A stretch of 64,000 nucleotides of DNA from CAWVWD01 sp965662365. GTDB lineage: Bacteria; Bacteroidota; Bacteroidia; Chitinophagales; Saprospiraceae. Shown piece after piece: positions 37,411 through 46,655 of the stretch; position 1 is the first letter of the stretch; the number at the start of each line of letters is the position of its first letter. The notes beneath the pieces are model-generated. The model saw only the letters and a list, made by a program, of their open reading frames with translations. It was not told the origin of the DNA and searched no databases. The translations under genes and the position numbers were made by a program. The stretch is taken from assembly GCA_965662365.1 (NCBI GenBank), contig CBFIHR010000017.1:1-64000 (forward strand). The letters run 5' to 3'.

Positions 37411-38310
37411 TCAACTCCGCCGAAATTTAGATGGGCTTATTTCCACTCGTTTTTTAAAAAAGCTATTAAAATGCGTAGCCTCTGTAAAACCCAACGCATA
37501 AGCAATTTCAGAAATATTCATATTTGTATGCTTTAGCAAAATTTTAGCTTCGTGCAAAATACGGTCTGAAACAACTTGCGAAGTCGTTTTTCCTATCGTT
37601 TCTTTTAAGGCTTTATTGAGATGATTGACGTGAATATTAAGTTGTTTAGCAAATTCGGAAGCGGTGCGAAAATTGATTTTCCCATGATTTTCGTCTATTG
37701 GAAATTGTCGTTCCAAAAGTTCTAAAAATATATTTTTAATGCGTTCTGCTGCCGTAATTTCTCGTCGTTCAAGCTGTATCGGAGCTTCCATTTTCATGGC
37801 AAAATGAACTAATTCGAAAGTCAAATTTCGTAAAATATCATATTTGTAAGCGTAGTTTGAATTGATTTCTATCAGCATTTTTTCAAAAATATCTTTTACC
37901 GTTTTTGCTTGTTTTTTTGTTAATTCAAAAAGGTGTTTGCCTTGCGGATGAAAAATAGGATATTGGTCAATATCACCATATTGATAAAAAAAATCTTTGT
38001 TAAAAATACAATAAATACAGTTATCTATTTGTGCTCTATTTTCCCATTGATACGGGATTTTAGGATTAGAGAACGACAAGGCATGTTGTTTTACATCAAT
38101 TGTTGTATCTGCATAATGTACTGTTCCTCCACCATTTACAAGCATAATTTTATAAAAATCACGCCTTGCATACGGATGCGGCGCATTTTCGTCAAACACA
38201 TACGGGTCTAATAAAAATACATTGAAATGTCCGATTGATTTATTCAAATCATCGGGCAGCCAACCGCTTTTTTTCTTGTAAAAATCAGCGATGTCTTCTA
38301 CTCTGTACAT
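37411..38310 (-). CDS. AraC-family transcriptional regulator
   Basis: The frame extends upstream to 38358, but the ATG at 38310 (MYRVEDIADFYKKKSGW) overlaps the previous gene's stop as TAATG and is preferred (299 aa). A cupin-like sensor part (about 20-180, VNGGGTVHYADTTIDVKQHALSF) is followed by two helix-turn-helix units at the C-terminus: ASEFAKQLNIHVNHLNKALKE and ISEIAYALGFTEATHFNSFFKK. It is translationally coupled to the twin NTF2-like lipoproteins, so it probably controls this group or the hydroxy-acid oxidase gene upstream. The inducer is unknown. Confidence 0.88.
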   Translation of the reverse strand: MYRVEDIADFYKKKSGWLPDDLNKSIGHFNVFLLDPYVFDENAPHPYARRDFYKIMLVNGGGTVHYADTTIDVKQHALSFSNPKIPYQWENRAQIDNCIYCIFNKDFFYQYGDIDQYPIFHPQGKHLFELTKKQAKTVKDIFEKMLIEINSNYAYKYDILRNLTFELVHFAMKMEAPIQLERREITAAERIKNIFLELLERQFPIDENHGKINFRTASEFAKQLNIHVNHLNKALKETIGKTTSQVVSDRILHEAKILLKHTNMNISEIAYALGFTEATHFNSFFKKRVEISPSKFRRS

Positions 38311-38771
38311 TAATCTCGTGTTAATAATTTTGTAAATGACAACGAACCTAATTGCCAATTATCATCAGTTTGTTTGGTATAAACTTCCGTCACCATAAAC
38401 GGATTCGTGACTTCATTGCCACCAACGACTGCTAAAAGTGTAATTCTATTTAGCAAGATAACCGTATTTCCAATAACTTCTACCGAAACTTCGTGAATGT
38501 CCGCTTTTTTGTAATGAATACCGCCACCTTTGATAATTTCAAGTTCTTGCGTCTTGCCCCAACTGCCGCCCATGTGAACAAATTGTGATTGTTCATGAAA
38601 AAGTTTGGCTAATTCGTCCACATTTTTATCCGCCATCCATTGCCATTTTTGAGCAGAAAGGGCTTTGATTTCTTCTTTGATATTATCGTTTTGTGTGGTG
38701 TTGACCTCTTTTGAAGGCGTACATTGAACAGCAAATAGCAAAATAAGCAAAGCTAAAATTAGTTGTTTCAT
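38310..38771 (-). CDS. NTF2/SnoaL-like lipoprotein, copy B
   Basis: From ATG 38771 the 153-aa protein has a lipoprotein signal MKQLILALLILLFAVQC. The mature region (ALSAQKWQWMADKNVDELAKLF, then FVHMGGSW, VSVEVIGNTVILLNRITLLA and MVTEVYTKQTDDNWQL) fits a DUF4440/SnoaL-type cone fold, which in this family binds small ligands. It shares most of these segments with the next gene upstream, showing tandem duplication. Its TAA stop overlaps the AraC start, so translation of the two is probably coupled. Substrate unknown. Confidence 0.8.
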   Translation of the reverse strand: MKQLILALLILLFAVQCTPSKEVNTTQNDNIKEEIKALSAQKWQWMADKNVDELAKLFHEQSQFVHMGGSWGKTQELEIIKGGGIHYKKADIHEVSVEVIGNTVILLNRITLLAVVGGNEVTNPFMVTEVYTKQTDDNWQLGSLSFTKLLTRD

Positions 38772-38785
38772 AAATTTATATTTTA

Positions 38786-39292
38786 TCAATGTTCAATCTC
38801 ATGTGTATCACGGACTTTGCTAAAGGTCAAATCCAATAATTTCCAATCTTCCTTACCTTTTTGGTAGATTTCGGTTACGGTAAACTCATTTGACACATCA
38901 TTTCCTCTAACGTGTGCCACTAATGTAATTCGATTCCAAAGGACAACGGTATTTCCAAAAATCTCTACTGCAACATCGTGAACCGTAGCTTCTTTATACC
39001 AAATACTTCCTTCCTCAATAATTTCGAGTTCTCTATCTTTTTTCCAACTACCACTCATGTGAACGAATTTGGATCTGTCATCAAAAAGTTTAGCTAATTC
39101 TACCACATTTTTATCCGCCATCCATTGCCATTTTTGAGCAGAAAGGGCTTTGATTTCTTCTTCGACATTAACGCTATCTTCAACTGTCACGTTTTCTTCA
39201 ACATTAGTCTTCGCCGATATATTCCCATTTTCTTTAGGTACACATTGCACTGCAATTATGACGATAAGCAAAGTAAGAATTAACTGTTTCAT
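38786..39292 (-). CDS. NTF2/SnoaL-like lipoprotein, copy A
   Basis: The 168-aa paralogue of copy B has the same signal (MKQLILTLLIVIIAVQC), an extra acidic stretch (NVEENVTVEDSVNVEEE) and the same core (ALSAQKWQWMADKNVVELAKLF, FVHMSGSWKK, VAVEIFGNTVVLWNRITLVAHV). The two genes are 14 nt apart and clearly co-transcribed, followed by the AraC regulator. The 110-nt gap upstream separates it from the hydroxy-acid oxidase gene, so this may be one operon of four genes. Confidence 0.8.
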   Translation of the reverse strand: MKQLILTLLIVIIAVQCVPKENGNISAKTNVEENVTVEDSVNVEEEIKALSAQKWQWMADKNVVELAKLFDDRSKFVHMSGSWKKDRELEIIEEGSIWYKEATVHDVAVEIFGNTVVLWNRITLVAHVRGNDVSNEFTVTEIYQKGKEDWKLLDLTFSKVRDTHEIEH

Positions 39293-39402
39293 AAAGTTTT
39301 TAAATTAAAAATTGACAAAATACAAACTACTTGAAAATAATCGTTTTATCCTTATTAGATTCAAATAACAATCTATTCATTTCAATCAATAACGAGATAA
39401 TA

Positions 39403-40674
39403 TCAAACCTTCACCAAGGTCGAATGTCGCACTTCCTCAATATTCTTACAACCTGCCAAAGCCATCGTCAACTCAAAATCTGCCCAATAATTTTTAATAA
39501 TATCTCGAACGCCAGCTTCGCCGTTGATTGCCAAACCATAAACATAGGGCCGACCAATACAAACTGCCATTGCACCCAAATTGATGGCTTTAAATATATC
39601 CGCACCGCCTCGAACACCCGAATCCATCAGAATCGGAATCTGACCATTGACGACGGCGGCAATTTGCGGTAACGCAGCAATAGCAGAAATAGAACCATCG
39701 ACTTGTCGGCCGCCATGATTCGATACAATCAAACCATCAACACCATAATTCAATGCTTTGCGAGCATCGTCTGTGTGTAAAATACCTTTTAGCAAAATTG
39801 GTAAATCGGTGATTTTTCGTAAAAACGATAAATCCTCCCAAGTCAATGACGGACGAGAATAGATATTAATAAACTTTTTGACGGCTTTCATCGGTCTTTG
39901 CGAACGAAGATTCTCAAAAAAACTACCGGGATAATTCGACATCAATTCAAATAAGAATTTGATGGTTTCAAGTGTGATTTTAGGTTTTAATTGAATAGCA
40001 CTTGAGTCATCAGGCTCGTCCAGTAACTTTTGAAAAACCGGATCAGAAATATATTGTGCAATCCCTTTTCCTCGTAAAAATGGTAGATATTGCAAGTCTA
40101 AATCTTGCGTTCGCCAACCTAACAACGTCGTATCTAAAGTCACGACAATCGCCGAACAACCAGACTTTTCAGCCCGTTTGACCAGACTTTCGACCAATTC
40201 ATTGGATTTGCTCCAATATAACTGAAACCAGCGTTGACTGTCGCCCATCACTGCCGAGGTTTTTTCCATCGAAACACTGGCTTGATTTGAAAAAATCATC
40301 GGTACGCCCAAATTTGAAGCCGCTTTTGCTACGGCAATATCGGCTTCTTTATTCACCATTTCTAATACACCGACAGGCGATAACAACAGCGGAATCGATA
40401 ATTTTTGACCGAATAATTCGACGGAAGTGTCTCGTTCAGATACATCTTGTAACATTCTCGGCACGATGCGCCATTTGTTAAAATCGTTCCGATTATTTTC
40501 TACCGAATGTTGAATACCTGCCCCGCCTGCAATGTATGCAAAAGCCTCTTTCGACATATTTCGCCTTGCTTTTTCAACTAAAGCCGCATTGTCAAAAGGA
40601 ATGACTGGCTTCGTGCCGCTCACGCCCGTAGTGTAAATTTCTCGTTGTCGGTCAGGTGCTGAAAATTTATTCAT
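39403..40674 (-). CDS. FMN-dependent alpha-hydroxy-acid oxidase (lactate oxidase/monooxygenase type)
   Basis: The 423-aa enzyme has the family's active site SNHGGRQVDG with catalytic His320 and Arg323, IPLLLSPVGV (FMN pocket), LDTTLLGWRTQDLD and the phosphate-binding DSGVRGGADIFKA. The long loop between TLLGWR and the RPSLTWEDL helix (about 190-280) and the opening FNKWRIVPRMLQDVSERD recall lactate 2-monooxygenases more than short L-lactate dehydrogenases, so the product could be pyruvate plus peroxide or acetate. No lactate permease is adjacent. It ends 110 nt above the NTF2-like genes. Confidence 0.85.
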   Translation of the reverse strand: MNKFSAPDRQREIYTTGVSGTKPVIPFDNAALVEKARRNMSKEAFAYIAGGAGIQHSVENNRNDFNKWRIVPRMLQDVSERDTSVELFGQKLSIPLLLSPVGVLEMVNKEADIAVAKAASNLGVPMIFSNQASVSMEKTSAVMGDSQRWFQLYWSKSNELVESLVKRAEKSGCSAIVVTLDTTLLGWRTQDLDLQYLPFLRGKGIAQYISDPVFQKLLDEPDDSSAIQLKPKITLETIKFLFELMSNYPGSFFENLRSQRPMKAVKKFINIYSRPSLTWEDLSFLRKITDLPILLKGILHTDDARKALNYGVDGLIVSNHGGRQVDGSISAIAALPQIAAVVNGQIPILMDSGVRGGADIFKAINLGAMAVCIGRPYVYGLAINGEAGVRDIIKNYWADFELTMALAGCKNIEEVRHSTLVKV

Positions 40675-40742
40675 ATTTATCTGTTAATTGTTTTTGAAAG
40701 TAGGTTGTAGCTATCATTTCGGGACAAATTTATTCTAAAACT

Positions 40743-40776
40743 AAAACGCAGCATTGAATTAACAATACTGCGTTTT
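40743..40776 (-). terminator. Terminator hairpin after the small membrane protein gene
   Basis: AAAACGCAGCATTG / CAATACTGCGTTTT forms a 14-bp stem with one mismatch, 25 nt past the stop at 40802. On the minus strand it ends in GTTTTAGTTTT. Confidence 0.75.
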
Positions 40777-40801
40777 ATACTCAAAATAATAATTAAAAAT
40801 T

Positions 40802-41209
40802 TTATCTTTTCATAGCTGAAACACCAATCAACGCCACTAAAAATAACAAAATGAAGAGTGCGATAGGAATCCAAAGCGGTGATAAAACCCAAATCCATGA
40901 CCACATAATAACTCCTGTTAATTGTAAAGTGACAAATGTTGCTGTTAGTAGTAAGATGAAAGCCGTCAGCCCAAAACCTTTCTTTTTCGACTCTTTATAA
41001 AGACGCCAGCTATCTTTTACTTTTTTAACTTTTTTCTTAACTCGTTGAACGATTTGTTTTTGGTAAAATACCTTGGTACGTTCTTTAAAAGATTGTTTTT
41101 CGGTAGTAGACTCTATTGATCGATTAAGTACAGAACTACTGGCTGCAAAACCGGTGTTACCAATCAAAATAAGCCCTAAAAGAAGTATAAATCTTACTAC
41201 TAATTTCAT
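40802..41209 (-). CDS. Small membrane protein with cleavable signal, unknown function
   Basis: From ATG 41209 (the frame extends to 41287) the 135-aa protein starts with a signal peptide MKLVVRFILLLGLILIGNTGFA. A basic helix follows (KERTKVFYQKQIVQRVKKKVKKVKDSWRLYKESKKKG), then two hydrophobic segments, LTAFILLLTATFVTLQLTGVIM and PLWIPIALFILLFLVALIGV. No motif is recognised. The strongly basic part between signal and membrane helices should lie in the periplasm. A terminator follows. Confidence 0.6.
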   Translation of the reverse strand: MKLVVRFILLLGLILIGNTGFAASSSVLNRSIESTTEKQSFKERTKVFYQKQIVQRVKKKVKKVKDSWRLYKESKKKGFGLTAFILLLTATFVTLQLTGVIMWSWIWVLSPLWIPIALFILLFLVALIGVSAMKR

Positions 41210-41578
41210 ATTTATTAATTTTAATATTATCGAATGACAGGTAAGATAAAGGTTAATAATTGATAAATCAAGCATTACCCTTAACAAGTGCTACCTTATC
41301 TTCTTAATTATTAAGGTGTTTTATTAATTCTACTAAGTATAGCTTATCTTCACATCAAATTACAAAGGACAATCACTAAAGATACTTCATTTTTTTGTCG
41401 AACTAAAGACAACAAGATTGTTATAACAATATAAATTATCCTACAATACAGCAATAATTTATTATTTTGCTGTCCATTCAATAATTTATATACTGATATA
41501 AACAGGAATTTGCTGTTTAATAACTTGAAATACAACAATAGAAATCATATTTATCAATCAATTATTAATAATAAACTA
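41210..41578. other. Intergenic region, 369 bp
   Basis: No gene is seen. It is AT-rich, with a loose inverted repeat around AAGATAA (41240-41248 and 41297-41302) but no consensus promoter. It separates the membrane-protein gene from the arsenosugar pair, which it presumably controls. Confidence 0.35.
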
Positions 41579-41917
41579 ATGGCTAAAGAATATTTTAATC
41601 CAAAGGATTTAAAAAAGTTTGGAAAAATTACAGAGTATCAAGAGCAAATGGGTAAACAATTCTTTGAATGGTACAACGGTGTATTCGAAGGAGATACAGC
41701 ATTGACCGAGCGTGAAAAATCACTAATTGCATTAGCTGTTGCTCACACGGTTCAATGCCCGTATTGTATTGACGCTTACACTTCGTCATGTTTAGAAAAA
41801 GGTGCAGACGAAGAACAAATGATGGAGGCCGTACATGTTGCAGCAGCGATCAAAGGTGGTGCAACGCTTGCATTTGGCATACAAATGATGAATCATGCTG
41901 AAAAATTATCAATGTAA
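41579..41917 (+). CDS. Arsenosugar-biosynthesis-associated peroxidase-like protein
   Basis: The ATG at 41579 (MAKEYFNPKDLKKFG) is preferred over the extended frame from 41510. The 112-aa AhpD-fold protein carries the redox motif C60-P-Y-C63 in HTVQCPYCIDAYTSSC, and a glycine-rich helix AAAIKGGATLAFG. Family members next to ArsS are named for that association. It is the first gene of a pair with arsS, 175 nt apart. It probably protects or reduces an intermediate; its exact role is unclear. Confidence 0.85.
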   Translation: MAKEYFNPKDLKKFGKITEYQEQMGKQFFEWYNGVFEGDTALTEREKSLIALAVAHTVQCPYCIDAYTSSCLEKGADEEQMMEAVHVAAAIKGGATLAFGIQMMNHAEKLSM

Positions 41918-41964
41918 TTATCATCAAGATACTTCATTAAGTAGATCAAAGCATTTATCTCGAT

Positions 41965-41996
41965 AAACCTATAAGATTTAAAAGTCTTATAGGTTT
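41965..41996. repeat. Dispersed palindrome, variant copy, between the arsenosugar genes
   Basis: AAACCTATAAGATTT / AAAGTCTTATAGGTTT is a near-perfect 14-bp stem. Its centre differs from other copies (TATAAGA instead of TGACAGG) but both arms changed together, keeping the stem. Confidence 0.75.
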
Positions 41997-42092
41997 ATAA
42001 TCAAATAGTTATGATGTTTTATTATTAAAATAAATTATTAACTCTACTTAGATAATTTTAGGAAAAAATAAAATATCCACAAAACAACAGTA

Positions 42093-43163
42093 ATGGGTGT
42101 AAAACAGAAAAGCAAATCATTAAAATCAAGGGGAACAGATATTTCAAATTCTTTTTTTCAGTTAGACATTTTAAACGGGAAAGAAGTAACTGATGCGAAG
42201 TTTCCTAAATTTGTCGAGAAAGTCGCCAATTTAGGTTTTCGGCCGCTACGACCGACCACTTTAGAAATTTTCCAACTGAATATCGGTAAACTTTGTAACC
42301 AGACTTGTGCGCATTGCCATGTTGATGCTGGTCCTGATAGAAAGGAAGAAAATATGAATAAAGCCACCTTGGAACGTTGTTTGGAAATCATCGATGCGAT
42401 TCCTACCATAAAAACAGTAGATATCACCGGAGGTGCACCCGAGATGAATCCTCATTTCAAATGGTTTGTAGAAGAATGTGCGAAATTGGGTAAAACGGTC
42501 ATGAATAGATGTAACTTGACTATTATCATGGCAAATAAAAAGTATCAAGAGTTACCTGAATTTTTTAAGAAACATAAGGTTCATATCGTATCATCATTGC
42601 CTTATTTCTCAAAGAAACGAACTGACAGTCAGCGTGGCGATGGTGTTTTTGAAGATTCTATCAAAGCCCTACAAATGCTAAATAACGTCGGATATGGAAA
42701 AGAAGGAACTGGTTTAGTTTTAGACTTAGTTTACAATCCTTCAGGTGCATTTTTGCCTGCTTCACAAGAGACGCTTCAAGCGGAATTTAAGCGTCAATTG
42801 AAACGTAAATACGATATTGATTTCAACTCACTCTTTGCGATTACTAACTTACCAATTGCTCGATTTTTGGATTATTTAATTCAAACTGAAAACTATGAAG
42901 AGTACATGGAAAAGTTAGTCAATGCTTACAACCCGGCAACTGTTGAAGGTTTGATGTGCCGCAATACCATTTCCGTAAGTTGGGAAGGTTACTTATACGA
43001 TTGTGATTTCAATCAAATGTTAGATTTAAAAGTCGCCAGCTCATCTCAACATGTTAACGACTTCGATATCGAAGCCCTAAAAAACAGACCAATTGTACTC
43101 AATCAACATTGTTACGGTTGTACCGCAGGTGCGGGGTCGAGTTGTGGTGGTGAAATCGTATAA
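42093..43163 (+). CDS. arsS: Arsenosugar biosynthesis radical SAM protein ArsS
   Basis: The 356-aa enzyme has the radical SAM cluster motif C68-x3-C72-x2-C75 in LCNQTCAHCHVDAGP, then VDITGGAPEMNP, NRCNLTI, and a C-terminal cysteine-rich tail HCYGCTAGAGSSCGGEIV (Cys340, 343, 351). Family members form the arsenic-carbon bond of arsenosugars from dimethylarsenical and SAM. Some homologues have selenocysteine near the C-terminus; here it is cysteine. ArsM, needed to make the substrate, is not in the window. The adjacent peroxidase-like gene supports the call. A terminator lies 153 nt downstream. Confidence 0.9.
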   Translation: MGVKQKSKSLKSRGTDISNSFFQLDILNGKEVTDAKFPKFVEKVANLGFRPLRPTTLEIFQLNIGKLCNQTCAHCHVDAGPDRKEENMNKATLERCLEIIDAIPTIKTVDITGGAPEMNPHFKWFVEECAKLGKTVMNRCNLTIIMANKKYQELPEFFKKHKVHIVSSLPYFSKKRTDSQRGDGVFEDSIKALQMLNNVGYGKEGTGLVLDLVYNPSGAFLPASQETLQAEFKRQLKRKYDIDFNSLFAITNLPIARFLDYLIQTENYEEYMEKLVNAYNPATVEGLMCRNTISVSWEGYLYDCDFNQMLDLKVASSSQHVNDFDIEALKNRPIVLNQHCYGCTAGAGSSCGGEIV

Positions 43164-43315
43164 TGCTCCCGAATTCTGACCTATGAGTTTCGAAGAGAAA
43201 AAACAAAGTAGATAAAATCACAGAAAAAATTAATCAAAAAATATCACCGTAACAGACTTTAAAGCGGTTTTTTATAAAATTTCAGAAAAAACAGTCTTAA
43301 AACAAATGTTTTTCT

Positions 43316-43348
43316 CGGCAAATCATTCGATGATTTGCCGTTTTTTTT
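43316..43348 (+). terminator. Strong terminator downstream of arsS
   Basis: CGGCAAATCA-ttcga-TGATTTGCCG is a perfect 10-bp stem followed by eight T (43341-43348). Confidence 0.9.
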
Positions 43349-43389
43349 AGCATCAAAACCATTCTATAAAATAAATAAAATCAACCTAC

Positions 43390-44595
43390 TCAAACTCGCT
43401 CAATAATCGTCGAAACACCCATTCCGCCACCAACACAAAGGGTCACTAATCCTGTTGATTTATCTTGTCGCTCCAATTCATCTAATATCGTTCCCAACAA
43501 AATCGCTCCAGTCGCACCAAGAGGATGCCCCAACGCAATTGCTCCACCGTTAACATTCAAAATTTCATTATCAATATCAAAATCTTGCTGAAATTTCAAG
43601 ACAGGCGCTGCAAATGCTTCATTCATTTCCCAAAGGTCAATATCTTTTTTAGTCATTTGGGCTTTCGCCAAAGCCTTTTCAGTAGCTGGCGTTGGCCCTT
43701 CCAGCATGACGGTAGGCTCTGCACCCGACACCGCAGCAGAAACGATTCTTGCCCTCGGTTTTAATCCTAAAGCTTTGCCTTTCTCTAAACTACCGATCAA
43801 AACTAAAGCAGCACCATCAACGATTCCAGAAGAATTACCAGCCGTATGACGATGAAAAATCTGCTCTACCATCGGATAACGATTGAGGGCAACTTCATCA
43901 AATCCCATTTCACCAATCTCCTTAAAAGCCGCTTTTAAACTTGCTAAACCCTCCAGCGTTGTTTTCGGTCGTACAAACTCATCATGATTTAGTATTAACA
44001 AATCATTATTATCCGTAACCGGAATAATTGATTTATTAAAGTATCCTTTTTCGATAGCAAAAGCCGCTCGTTGTTGTGACTGAAAGGCGTATTCGTCTAA
44101 TCGCTCTCTTGTAAATCCCTCTTTGGTCGCAATCAAATCAGCTGCTACGCCTTGTGGCACATAATTAATTTGTGTACTCACAATCGGGTCGTACATCATC
44201 GCGCCGCCATCCGTTCCCATCTGAATGCGGCTCATACTTTCAATACCACCGGCCACAATCATATCTTCCCAACCCGAACGCACTTTCATCGCTGCCAGAT
44301 TCACAGATTCTAAACCTGATGCACAAAAACGATTAATCTGCATACCCGCTACACTTTGTCCCCAGCCCGAGTAATAAGCCGCCGCCTTTGCGATATTTCC
44401 ACCTTGCTCATGTATCGGTGTAACACATCCCAGAATCACATCTTCTACCTGCGAAGTGTCCAAATTTAATCGCTCTTTTAAAGCATCAAAAAGCGTTTTT
44501 AACAAATCAATTGGCTTCACTTCATGTAGCGAACCACTCGATTTTCCTTTTCCACGAGGCGTTCGTACAGCATCAAAAATATAGGCTTCTTTCAT
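43390..44595 (-). CDS. Acetyl-CoA C-acyltransferase (thiolase)
   Basis: The 401-aa enzyme has the three thiolase signatures: active-site Cys91 in [27 protein letters not shown] with the catalytic His (about 354), and C-terminal [15 protein letters not shown] with the second Cys. The start [21 protein letters not shown] is the normal family N-terminus. It could serve fatty-acid beta-oxidation or acetoacetyl-CoA formation. No hydratase or dehydrogenase partner is adjacent; 273 nt away lies an alkane hydroxylase on the same strand, whose products feed beta-oxidation, a suggestive pairing. Confidence 0.92.
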   Translation of the reverse strand: MKEAYIFDAVRTPRGKGKSSGSLHEVKPIDLLKTLFDALKERLNLDTSQVEDVILGCVTPIHEQGGNIAKAAAYYSGWGQSVAGMQINRFCASGLESVNLAAMKVRSGWEDMIVAGGIESMSRIQMGTDGGAMMYDPIVSTQINYVPQGVAADLIATKEGFTRERLDEYAFQSQQRAAFAIEKGYFNKSIIPVTDNNDLLILNHDEFVRPKTTLEGLASLKAAFKEIGEMGFDEVALNRYPMVEQIFHRHTAGNSSGIVDGAALVLIGSLEKGKALGLKPRARIVSAAVSGAEPTVMLEGPTPATEKALAKAQMTKKDIDLWEMNEAFAAPVLKFQQDFDIDNEILNVNGGAIALGHPLGATGAILLGTILDELERQDKSTGLVTLCVGGGMGVSTIIERV

Positions 44596-44868
44596 TATAT
44601 TGCGAGTTATGATTTTCTAATGTTTGGAAAATTATTCCGCAAGTTAAAACGATATTTTTTTAAAAAAGATAATTTTAAAACAAACTCTATCGTAAACTTT
44701 GCGTAGCTGCAAATTAATATCACAACATTTATGTAGTGTTCACTTTTATTAATTTGTACTTCGACGCTCTTCGGGTAACAACCGAAATTACCTCCAACAC
44801 CATCATCCGCAACTAATAAATTCTAAATAAAAAGCGACTATTGCGATAAGCAAAAAATCAAAACAAAG

Positions 44869-45924
44869 TCAACCGTTGACATAATTACTATCATTCCTAT
44901 TTTCAAGTAACTTATTCATCATTCGAAACCAAATCGGCGGTACTAAAGCCATCAGCATCGACATCGGATAACCATAAGGTAATTGAGGAGCTTCATCAAA
45001 ATGACGCAAGGTTTGATATTTTCGAGTCGATTTGAAATGATGATCAGAATGTCGAGTCAATTCATACAAAAGAATCCGACCTAAATCATGGTTGGAGTTC
45101 CAAGAGTGCTTTGGCTGAACGGGTTCGTAACGTCCTGATGGTAAGCGTTTTCGTTGCAAACCATAATGCTCAATATAATTGACCAATTCTAACAACAGAA
45201 AACCAATAACACCTGCCAATGCTAATAATAACATCACTTGAACATTAAAAAAGAAAACCAAAACAGTCAAATAAATAAGTTGAATAATCTGAAAACGTAT
45301 CATTTGATTCTGAAAAGACCATATTTTTTGACCACTTCTTCGCAGTCGTTTATGCTCGATTTTCCAAGCATCTAAATAAGATTGTGTCACAGAACGCCAG
45401 AAAAAAGCATAGACATTTTCGCCTAATCGAGAAGTCGCTGGATCTTCTTTTGTTGCGACATTTTTGTGATGACCAAGATTATGCTCAATGAAAAAATGCA
45501 AATACAGATTAGGCAACAATAAGATTTTAGAGAAAAACTGTTCGTACTTCGTAGAACGATGACCAAGTTCATGTCCGACATTAATTCCACAGGTTGATAG
45601 GATAATCCCCAAACTTGAGACGACACCAGCGATTTCCAAAGTCGTCAAGGTTTCTGTGTATAAAATCCTACCAGAATACCATACTAAAATATACACTAAC
45701 GGCATATTTAGATACAATAAAACATCAAAAAATCGGAGTTTCAGAGGACTTAACTGATCCAAATCTGTTCGATTATCACGATTACCAGTAAAGAAGAACT
45801 CCAGTATCGGAACAGCTACAAAAGCCACTAAAAAACCTGCATAATAACCCATTCCTCCTTGATAAAATCCAATATAAACACTCGAAATTGGAAGGTATGC
45901 TAAAAGATATTTTAAATCTTTCAT
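44869..45924 (-). CDS. alkB: AlkB-type alkane 1-monooxygenase
   Basis: The 351-aa integral membrane di-iron enzyme hydroxylates terminal carbons of alkanes or fatty chains. All histidine boxes are present: HELGHRS, EHNLGHHKNVAT, NYIEHYGL and LTRHSDHH. About six hydrophobic helices surround them. The NYIEHYGL box is specific for AlkB rather than fatty-acid desaturases. No rubredoxin is fused or adjacent, so electron donors lie elsewhere. It is next to a thiolase gene but separated by 273 nt of gene-free DNA. Confidence 0.88.
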   Translation of the reverse strand: MKDLKYLLAYLPISSVYIGFYQGGMGYYAGFLVAFVAVPILEFFFTGNRDNRTDLDQLSPLKLRFFDVLLYLNMPLVYILVWYSGRILYTETLTTLEIAGVVSSLGIILSTCGINVGHELGHRSTKYEQFFSKILLLPNLYLHFFIEHNLGHHKNVATKEDPATSRLGENVYAFFWRSVTQSYLDAWKIEHKRLRRSGQKIWSFQNQMIRFQIIQLIYLTVLVFFFNVQVMLLLALAGVIGFLLLELVNYIEHYGLQRKRLPSGRYEPVQPKHSWNSNHDLGRILLYELTRHSDHHFKSTRKYQTLRHFDEAPQLPYGYPMSMLMALVPPIWFRMMNKLLENRNDSNYVNG

Positions 45925-45980
45925 AAGTTGATAGTCTTTGATAATGAATAATAATCTATGGTAAAATTACATTTTTTTAC

Positions 45981-46018
45981 AAAAAAAAACGGCTATCCGC
46001 TAAGTAGCTTCAAGCCGT
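45981..46018 (-). terminator. Terminator-like hairpin, minus strand
   Basis: ACGGCT (45989-45994) / AGCCGT (46013-46018) with T9 on the minus strand, likely ending transcription of the gene at 46194-46655. Confidence 0.55.
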
Positions 46019-46193
46019 CCACATTAAAACCCAATCATACATGATAAGTTATTATCACAGAATCTAAAATTTCTTTATTTGTTCTGTAACAAAATAATAT
46101 TTTAAATGTTGTCAAACAGCAACGTTTAATGTCGATTTATCAACTGACTTACCTTGAATTTAGCTATAAAATCTGAATTTTGGTGCAAAAACC

Positions 46194-46655
46194 TTATTTT
46201 TTTTCAAAAAATGGGATATCTGCTAAAAATTCAAATTGCTGATTCTCTCGATTAACATGACAACAATACGTCGATTGTCCATTCGTCACAATCAATAAAT
46301 TCGTATTTAAAGACATATTATATTGAGCAATTTGATTAAAAACCGCTTGTGTAATAGACACATTCGGTGCTTTGCACTCAATCAATATTTGTGGCTCAAT
46401 CTCCTTATTCAATATCAAAATATCAAATCGCTTTTTACGACCATTGATTACCAATTGTTTCTCGACAGCTATTTTATTTTTAGGATACAATTTGACTTTC
46501 GTCAAATACAGTAGCAACAATTGACGCACAATCTCCTCGGGTGTAATCACCAAATATTTATTCCGAATATAACAAAAGATATAACGTTTTCCCTTCTCGT
46601 TTTTAATCGTTAAATATTGCTGTAAAACCGTAAAATCAATTGCTATTTGTTTCAT
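46194..46655 (-). CDS. HsdR N-terminal-like PD-(D/E)XK domain protein
   Basis: From ATG 46655 (the frame has a TTG extension to 46676) the 153-aa protein has the restriction-endonuclease core of type I R-subunit N-terminal domains: EEIVRQLLLLYL, then KRFDILILNK (catalytic Asp) and PQILIECKAPN (Glu-x-Lys). Motifs are intact, unlike the two large proteins elsewhere in the window. It is stand-alone, without helicase or methylase partners. Such short proteins seem common in Bacteroidota and may have a housekeeping DNA role rather than restriction. Function unproven. Confidence 0.75.
   Translation of the reverse strand: MKQIAIDFTVLQQYLTIKNEKGKRYIFCYIRNKYLVITPEEIVRQLLLLYLTKVKLYPKNKIAVEKQLVINGRKKRFDILILNKEIEPQILIECKAPNVSITQAVFNQIAQYNMSLNTNLLIVTNGQSTYCCHVNRENQQFEFLADIPFFEKK

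Noticed and set aside
43525..43764. Plus-strand frame opposite the thiolase
   Set aside because: Antisense to a thiolase signature; no independent support.
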